64,000 nucleotides of DNA, taken from the NCBI GenBank assembly GCA_019009955.1, contig CM032231.1:40760001-40824000 (forward strand), written 5' to 3'. Shown piece by piece: positions 57,387 through 64,000 of the stretch (within the stretch, counting starts at the first letter, position 1; each line of letters begins with the position of its first letter). Origin of the DNA: Riptortus pedestris (lineage: Eukaryota > Arthropoda > Insecta > Hemiptera > Alydidae). Under the pieces are notes generated by a model that was given only the letters and a program-made list of their open reading frames with translations, made no database searches and was not told where the DNA came from. Made by a program: the position numbers and the translations under genes.

Positions 57387-58188
57387 GATAATATTCAATA
57401 AAAAATGTAGAAACAAGCATATCAGCAGGATGCTATTTAAGCACAATTCTTGTAATTGGCTCATATGATCACTGAAAAGAGAATGAACGATCCACTTTTG
57501 TACACAAATGCTGTAAAAGGTTATCTAGTACGTCACTGCAGAAACCTGATAAAACATTGAGTGCAATGAATCAATATAGTTTGCCTATTATGACTTGCCC
57601 GTTATTGAATCCCCTTTCGAGTACCTAAAAGCTTCTGTTCTTCAGAAAGGAGCCAAGATCAAAAGAAATAGGGTTAATGAACTTTCTAATCTCCAGATAC
57701 ACCTGTTAACAAACTCTACTCCTCGCGCTATTGAAATACCCTTGGAAGTTGAATGAGAAGCTTACCTTCTAAATACCAATATCTGTAATGCTTTCATACT
57801 GAAAATATGTAAAAAAAATAAATTTCAAGAATACAGATATATGAATCATTAGATTTACTTGGTACTTATTATTATGATTTACGCATTTGTACATTGTATA
57901 TAAATTGTGAAATCTGGTTTGTATACGACCTCTATGACTTATTTTCTCATGATATTTTGTTCATCGAAATTTCCATTTTCGTAAACCGTTGTACGGAAAA
58001 TTTTCATTGGTTTAATTTTTATCCAATTATACGATTGTTCGGAACGGCCGTAAATGAAGGGAGGTATTTTGGATTATGTATTTCGGCCCTTTAATAAACC
58101 CTCGCTCTTTGAACTCAGGTTCTGACCATCAACGAAGCTTAAATATGATGTTTGAATTCATTACCTGGAAAACTTCCTCTGCTAGAGA

Positions 58189-58253
<65 letters not shown>

Positions 58254-59008
58254 AAACACATTTATAAGCTCAAAAAGATCTTTTTTTTTAAGGTTAAACG
58301 AACTCAAATACAATCAACTGAAGTCCTGAGAAAATTCGCCAATATCATATTTATATCATTTGAGTTAGAATTTTATTTAATGTACGTTTTGGTAATATTG
58401 TATGGGAGTCTTTGATGTACTTTCAAAATGAATTGCAGTTTGTTCAATTCACTCATTCATGTAGGGAAACAATATATAAATATATTTATATTTATCTTTC
58501 TATTCTTTAAAATTATTTAGGTTAGGATGAACATGGGGTTACATTTTTTTTTATTATTTCCTTATGTTTAGAGAAATAAAAAATATATAAGGCTCATTTA
58601 ACTCTTGTGCATTCTAAATTAAAATATTTCCACATCAATTTACTAAGATTTATCATTCGGCTACTTATTACGGGTAATCCATTCACATTTTTGTTTCTCA
58701 TTTTATTCTCGTTGAACAATCTAATTCAGAACATAATTCTACATTATTTGACGCAGGCGTTATAATTATCTGGATGACTATGAAATATATCAGTATTACA
58801 GTTATTATATTCTAATTTATCACTAACTCTCGAAGAGGTTCAGAGAGCCCGAAAAACTAAACACATCAAATTTAGAGCATTTTAAAATAAAAACAAAATA
58901 TTTTATCAATTTCTACCAAAATGGATGAAGTCACTTCTTATTTGGATTTTTCTAGATCAATTTCCTCGATGAATTTGAATTAGTTCAATAAATATATTAT
59001 TGATATCT
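57387..59008. other. spacer with TG array and dispersed repeat
   Basis: A (TA)(TG) microsatellite lies at 58190-58250. The stretch about 58460-58700 is related to 60235-60505. Near 57905-58140 there is a faint, very old likeness to the TA-core right block. Confidence 0.4.
58190..58250. repeat. compound TA/TG microsatellite
   Basis: (TA)6 followed by (TG)24. Confidence 0.97.
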
Positions 59009-59120
59009 ATTAACGTCCATTTTGTTAAAAGAATGTACTGCTGTGGCTATTGGGGAGGGGTTATCTACAGGTTTTATCACCAGAATGAGCCTAAGGATTT
59101 TATTTAAGAACCGTCACTAC
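59009..59120 (-). mobile_element. SINE family S1, truncated and diverged
   Basis: CTATTAACGTCCATTTTG, GGGGAGGGGTTATCTACAGG and CCTAAGGATTTTATTTAAG: 3' body only. Confidence 0.65.
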
Positions 59121-61207
59121 ATATATGTATACTAACAATATTTATACCATCTTAAACGTCAACACTTCCTCTACTATTCATATAAAATATTGTAGGATAC
59201 GAATACCTTGAACTCCAATTTTAGTTTTATTCGTAACTGATTTTAATATTGATTTAATAAGGAAACCGTCAATCTGCCAATGCTCAATTTTATATTAATC
59301 TCGTAAGCCAGATGAGCAAGTTTCATACAAATTCGCTTTTCTCACCAATATTAGATGTTGTTTGGAGTCAAATTTAACCCTGATTTCAGAATCCTGCTCC
59401 AATTACCACCATGTTTCCGCCCATTATCAATCCTCTAGCAATCTAGTGAAAATATGCTTGTGTCTGAGCCCGTAGAACTTCATTAAGAAAACGCTACTCA
59501 TTTTGGGCGTCGTTCTTCATTGCATTTTCACCAGAAATCATAACCCGGGTATCAAACCACATATTCGGATTTCAACAAATGTGCCTCAAATACTAATTTC
59601 ATTATTAATATACTGAATTTTAAGGTTGATGTTGCATCTTTACCACCTGATCAATAGTGAAATGTCTATTGTAAGGCCCTGAAAACTCAGGATTTACCCC
59701 AAAAACAAATCCCTATCTGTTTAATTACTTATAACAAAATTGTAATTTGAAGTATAAAAATATACTTTCATACGCCAACTTCTTACTTCTATCACCGAGC
59801 TTAGCGCGGTTCAGTTCCATAACTCACATGGTAGACGTCTTGGAGTTAATTCGGGAACTGACCCGGCCATTTAAGGTATTGAACGGCATTTAGAGATACA
59901 TGCAATTATTTACTATTGACTAGGCGACTGGGCATTTCGTTTTTCGTTAAATGCGATCAAAGTTGCGAGTGTGAACACGCACACAATCACAAATAAGAAC
60001 ATGCACACACACTTCTGAATTCAAATGGATTTGACCCTTTTTTTCTTGGTTTCACGAAGGTTTAAAAGAATTTTTTAGTTCTTTTCACACTACCCGAAAC
60101 CAACGAGACATTTTGCAATATAACAAATAGATTTTGGTAAACGGGAAAAAAGAAGCAGATCCGGTTCTACATTCTACCAGGCCTACTGTTAAAATGATCA
60201 GCTCGGCGAAATATGCAAGAGGAAATACATGTTTTCATACGAAAATATATCTGTATTTATCTTCCCGCTCTCTGAATTTATTTAGGCTCTGGTGAACTTG
60301 GCTACATGTATATTTTTTTTTTCTTTTCTCTTATAAATTTTACTTTTTTTTTTAAATTCCATTTTTAGATAAAAGGAAAAAAATAGATTAATATAATTTA
60401 ACTGTTGTGCATTAACTTCATTTCGAGTTGAATTCTTCTCTCTTATATATGTTTTTAATAGTTTATTATTCAGCCCTCGGGTAGATCTTACATTCTTAGC
60501 ACTTCCTGAGAATTATTAAATAAATGAATAATTTTATGTTGATGTGTTTAAAGTGGTTTTTGGGAATAATGAATATTACGCAGCTTAATGGCAGTGAGAC
60601 CGAAAAATACGTTGTTTTTTTCTCAGATTCTAAAGCAAAAAAACTTCACTATACAAGTAATTTACTTAAATAAGAGTGTTGTAGTTAAACAACTAATTGT
60701 GTAGGGATGAAAGAATCTAAAAAAATACATATATAATATAATTGCTAAAATGATTTCAGGAAATAGATAAGATAACTTCCCCTTTATTACAGACATACCA
60801 ATAATGTGCCAAAAATATTAAATTAAAATTCTTAAAAACATATGATTGAAATCAAAGTAATAATTTTGACACATTATCAAAAGCTAGCCGGATATTTGGT
60901 AAAATTTGTAATGAAATCAGAGTCAAAATGGATATTTAAGTTAGAAACCGAGGCTAAACGCAGGCAATTGACTGATAGGCTAGGCAATGACTTGAGAGGA
61001 TAATTGACATATCAAGAAGCCAAGCAAGCACTCAAATCCATAACATACATACCTCAGCTAATCAAGTGGACCAACATAAACTATCCTGGCTCACTGATCA
61101 AATATATACGCACGCTCTCGTGCACGCCTAAATGTTAGCTGATGTGTAAGTCATTTTTTTAAAACACACACACAGAAATATATATATTCACCAATTTTTC
61201 ATATCCA
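59121..61207. other. long spacer, one dispersed repeat
   Basis: Contains the second member (about 60235-60505) of the repeat seen at 58.5 kb. Nothing else recognised. Confidence 0.35.
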
Positions 61208-61743
61208 GGGACATCATTGTGAAAATCAACTATCGATGTCGTATTCATGAGGCGATTTTCAAAAAATTTCACTAATATATATATTTTTTCTGTTAAAGTA
61301 ATTTTTTTTATCGTTACCAAAATTCAATTTTCAACGTTTCATGTAAAAATAATGATCAAGTTCGTTGATGGTTGAAATTGGACTGGAGGGAGGAGGGATA
61401 TAGGAGGGCATTTCGAAAACTCTTAATATCTCCGATATTATACATCGGATCGAAAAAGTGTATACAACCGAACTTAATTCTAACGCAAATGTAATGTTCT
61501 ATGAATGTTGTCATGTCCTCTGTTTACACTATCTTTATTATAACCGAGATATATGCATTTTTATTATTTATTTTTTGGCCATGAGCAGACCTACTTATTC
61601 ATATTAACAACAGCAGATACATTATGAAGCACTTTATTTGAAGCCTAAATACCAAATATTGTTCTCATTGATTTTTTACATAAAGGCAAATACGTGACGC
61701 ACGTGGAAAATCTGCTTCGTCAACGCATCCCCTGCTTGACCTG
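61208..61743 (+). mobile_element. TA-core element, old subfamily B copy
   Basis: Recognisable left block (AATCAACTATCGATGTCGTA), vestigial TA core, right block with GGAGGGAGGAGGGATATAGG, subfamily B 3' region (AAATACGTGACGCACGTG) and terminal block GAAAATCTGCTTCGTCAACG. It is the most diverged nearly complete copy. Confidence 0.75.
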
Positions 61744-63138
61744 GAGTTTTATACCTAAGAGCCACTTTAGTAGTTGTTGGTATACCAAGTACGACTCCTT
61801 GGTCCCTGAGATTTCTGTTGGTGGTAACAACTACCATTTTTTTAAGGTATCAACCCCTTCCTAAAGGAGAGGAGGGGCACTTTCTAATGACAGAAATACA
61901 CAATTTTATTTTCGCTTCCGTCAATTTCTTTTCCAAGTTATTAGTAATGAGGAATGTTGATGGGGCATATTTCTTGCTCTACAGAAAAGGGACGGTATGT
62001 AATTTCCTTATTTATTTTGATTCCTTTTAACGAACTCCCCAAAAAAAAGGTAATACCTTGAAAGAACTAAATAACAAAATGCCACAGGGACCAATGAGAT
62101 GCTTTCTAGCAGAAATAATGTCGGTATTTGAATATCTTGAATGAATAGTTGCCGTATAATGAATAGCTATTCAAACAAATTTTCAAGTTTCAAGGTTTTG
62201 TGAGCCCTTTAACAAGTCGAGTCGAAAATTCAGCTCTTAATTTGACACTATTATTTCCGTTATTCAATAGAAAGCCAGTCTTTCACTATTAGGGATGCAA
62301 TGAATAGTAGTGGAGGAAAAGTGATTTTCTTGAGTGCAGAATAAAGGGTAGCAGAATATCTTGAATTACATGCTGATGCTGCTAAAGTGTATGTTATTAG
62401 TCTATAATAAATAGTTGAGGTCAAAACTAATTTATTGTTAAAACTTTTATGCAATTCAAAGACGTTAAACAAACTACTTATATACTGCCTTCGGTTAGAC
62501 ACTTATAAAATATTTTTACTCATTTTGCAATTTATAGAATAAAATATACATTATTTCGTTAATTTTTACAAACAGACTAGTTCCTATGTAAGGCATAAAA
62601 GAAGCTAAAATGAAATCAATTCAAGATAAATTAACACTTGCAAATACAAGTGATTCAAAGATTATTGCAAATAAAGATACCGGATTCAAGTGTTATGGAT
62701 TGTCCATAAAAAGGATCCCATCGGATATAAACAACTGGTTACCTTAAGTGGGAGCATTGTGGGGGAAGGGCACGAAACTAAATAAATAAAATAAAGTAAA
62801 AAAAAATATAAATGTACTAGTATATAGAAATGGCATAATATTTTTATTAGGACCATTTTGAATTGTTGTCTTTATTACTAGACTAATGTTATTAATTGTC
62901 TTTATTACTAGTATTTAATGATTATTTGTTGTATTTAATTTTTTGTTTGTTGCTTCAGTTATTTTTATTTTTCTGTAATTTTGTTTTCGTTTTCCACTGT
63001 GAAACTTGAAACTCCTGTATAAATAAATAAATAAAAAAAAAAGTGGGAGAGGTTATTCGGGCATAAAGCCGGTATGAATTTCTCAAGTTAAAAAAGTGAT
63101 TTCAATTAAATTACCCTTCGTTGTTATTGGTAAATAAT
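61744..63138. other. spacer; possible LINE tail near 62.8-63.0 kb
   Basis: A T-rich region ending GTATAAATAAATAAATAAAA (about 63019-63038) resembles a LINE 3' tail; the LINE stem seen at 33.7, 44.7 and 50.2 kb was not found in front of it. No gene recognised. Confidence 0.3.
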
Positions 63139-63285
63139 GTTATTTATTAACGTCCGCACTGTTTTACTAAGACTAATTGGGAAGGGTTGTCTATAGGTTA
63201 ACGCCCTTTTCTAGCCAGTTTGTGGGACAAAGGGTTTTATTTAATGAGTTTGAGTTTTGAGTCCACCAAATAAATTTTTATTTTC
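63139..63285 (-). mobile_element. SINE family S1, head-to-head pair, left member
   Basis: Body blocks TTATTAACGTCCGCACTG, TCTATAGGTTAACGCCC, TTTTCTAGCCAG; it breaks off before the tRNA head. Confidence 0.75.
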
Positions 63286-63472
63286 GCTGTTCTTAATCTT
63301 GGTAAACCTACAGTTGTGAGTTCGATTCTCACCAGGGCAATAGGAATTAATTTAGCGACAAACTCTTTAAGTGAAATCTTTAGCCCTCCCAAACTGGGTA
63401 GATAATGGTGTTAACCTATATATAATTCGTCTTAATAGCCTTAGCCTTAGTAGCATAAAGTGGACGTTAAAA
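63286..63472 (+). mobile_element. SINE family S1, head-to-head pair, right member
   Basis: Begins inside the head (CTTAATCTTGGTAAACC), has GTGAGTTCGATTCTCACC as B box, then a diverged body ending AAAGTGGACGTTAAAAAAT. With the left member it can form a long imperfect stem. Confidence 0.78.
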
Positions 63473-64000
63473 AATAACAGAGAAAGTCAATTTATTTGGA
63501 CTAATACATAAGTATTATACACAAATGGAGGTTATTATACAAGATTAGTTACAAAATTACGAGATTTTGGTACAATTTAGGACGTAGTCGTCCTTCAGTC
63601 ATTACACCTAAATTATAATGAGTTGCTCCACTTGACATTGGGAGGCTGCCATGATACTTCCTTACAAGTTGTTGAAGATGTACTGAAATAGGAGTAACCT
63701 CCAATTCCCTGTGGATTTGGCTGTTCCTAACAAACCAAGGAGCATTCGCCGCTATTCGAAGTACTTTGCTCTAGAAGTACTGTCTAGTTTAAAAAATAAC
63801 AAGAATTCCTTTTACCCAGCTAAGAATCAAACTAATGACTGGAATTTACCATACAGTTACAATATTATGACCAACGGTGTAACTCACGCGGCTGACATAA
63901 GCACTCACGAAAGAAACAAGTACTACTAATATAAACGAATTAACAGCATTTGTCTTAGGTTTTTTTTTTAATTTTAAAAACTTTTATAATCAATTCGGAC
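63473..64000. other. spacer, nothing recognised
   Basis: A 72-codon plus frame at 63711-63929 has no recognisable domain. Confidence 0.35.

Noticed and set aside
6056..63472. tRNA genes at the B-box-like GTTCGATTC sequences
   Set aside because: All sit in repeated SINE copies with bodies, tails and target duplications; the heads cannot fold as functional tRNAs.
1..64000. CRISPR array, prokaryotic operons or phage
   Set aside because: The repeats are microsatellite, minisatellite and transposon copies; there are no spacers, ribosome binding sites or dense coding.

Overview
This window is AT-rich, intron-scale or intergenic animal DNA made almost entirely of old and young mobile elements. I recognise no host protein-coding gene. 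The mixture suggests an invertebrate, probably an arthropod: tRNA-derived SINEs with target-site duplications, RNase H-bearing non-LTR retrotransposon tails, Tc1/mariner-type and piggyBac-type relics, and a very abundant short family with a TA microsatellite core that looks like DINE-1/HINE (non-autonomous Helentron) elements. A small crustacean such as a copepod would fit, but the species is a guess; nothing in the sequence names it.

Layout. 1-1 kb: nothing recognised. 1.0-2.0 kb: a minisatellite of about 26 units of 36 bp, open in several frames because the unit is a multiple of three. 3-30 kb: full and partial copies of the TA-core element (3.1, 13.8, 18.7, 21.4, 29.5 kb), SINEs (6.1, 7.4, 11.7, 12.8, 17.3, 28.8 kb), a second longer SINE (6.7 kb), a mariner-like deletion derivative (4.7 kb), a 178-bp CT array (9.0 kb), a 295-bp direct repeat pair (10.3/11.1 kb), two piggyBac-like elements flanked by TTAA (15.1 and 20.3 kb), several perfect hairpins, and one GC-richer open frame of 165 codons (28.0-28.5 kb) that I cannot identify. 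31 kb: a 324-bp palindrome bounded by TA arrays, with a hammerhead-like core on the arms. 32-34 kb: a TA-core element abutted by a non-LTR retrotransposon tail. 36.3-37.9 kb: a nearly complete but frameshifted Tc1/Tc3-like transposon with doubled binding sites in each terminal repeat. 38-43 kb: more TA-core elements, including a nested cluster (40.4-42.0 kb) that ends in three head-to-tail 3' termini, two of them complete 243-bp units. 43.6-44.7 kb: a second retrotransposon tail with RNase H and a zinc-knuckle remnant. 44.9-64 kb: further TA-core elements (47.5, 49.3, 52.0, 54.7, 55.6, 56.6, 61.2 kb), a fold-back Tc1/mariner derivative (53.2 kb), SINEs (57.2, 59.0, 63.1-63.5 kb), and long stretches with nothing recognised.

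How the parts relate. None of the mobile elements here can move alone. The TA-core elements would need a Rep/helicase protein from an autonomous Helentron. The SINEs would need a LINE reverse transcriptase; the LINE tails here share a 3' stem-loop in front of a TAAA-rich tail. The DNA transposons are deletion or frameshift derivatives. The most informative structures are the 3'-terminus tandem array at 41.4-42.0 kb, the 932-bp tandem duplication at 54.7-56.6 kb, the SINE/TA-core/LINE chimera at 49.3-50.3 kb, the covarying LINE 3' stem, and the palindrome at 31 kb.
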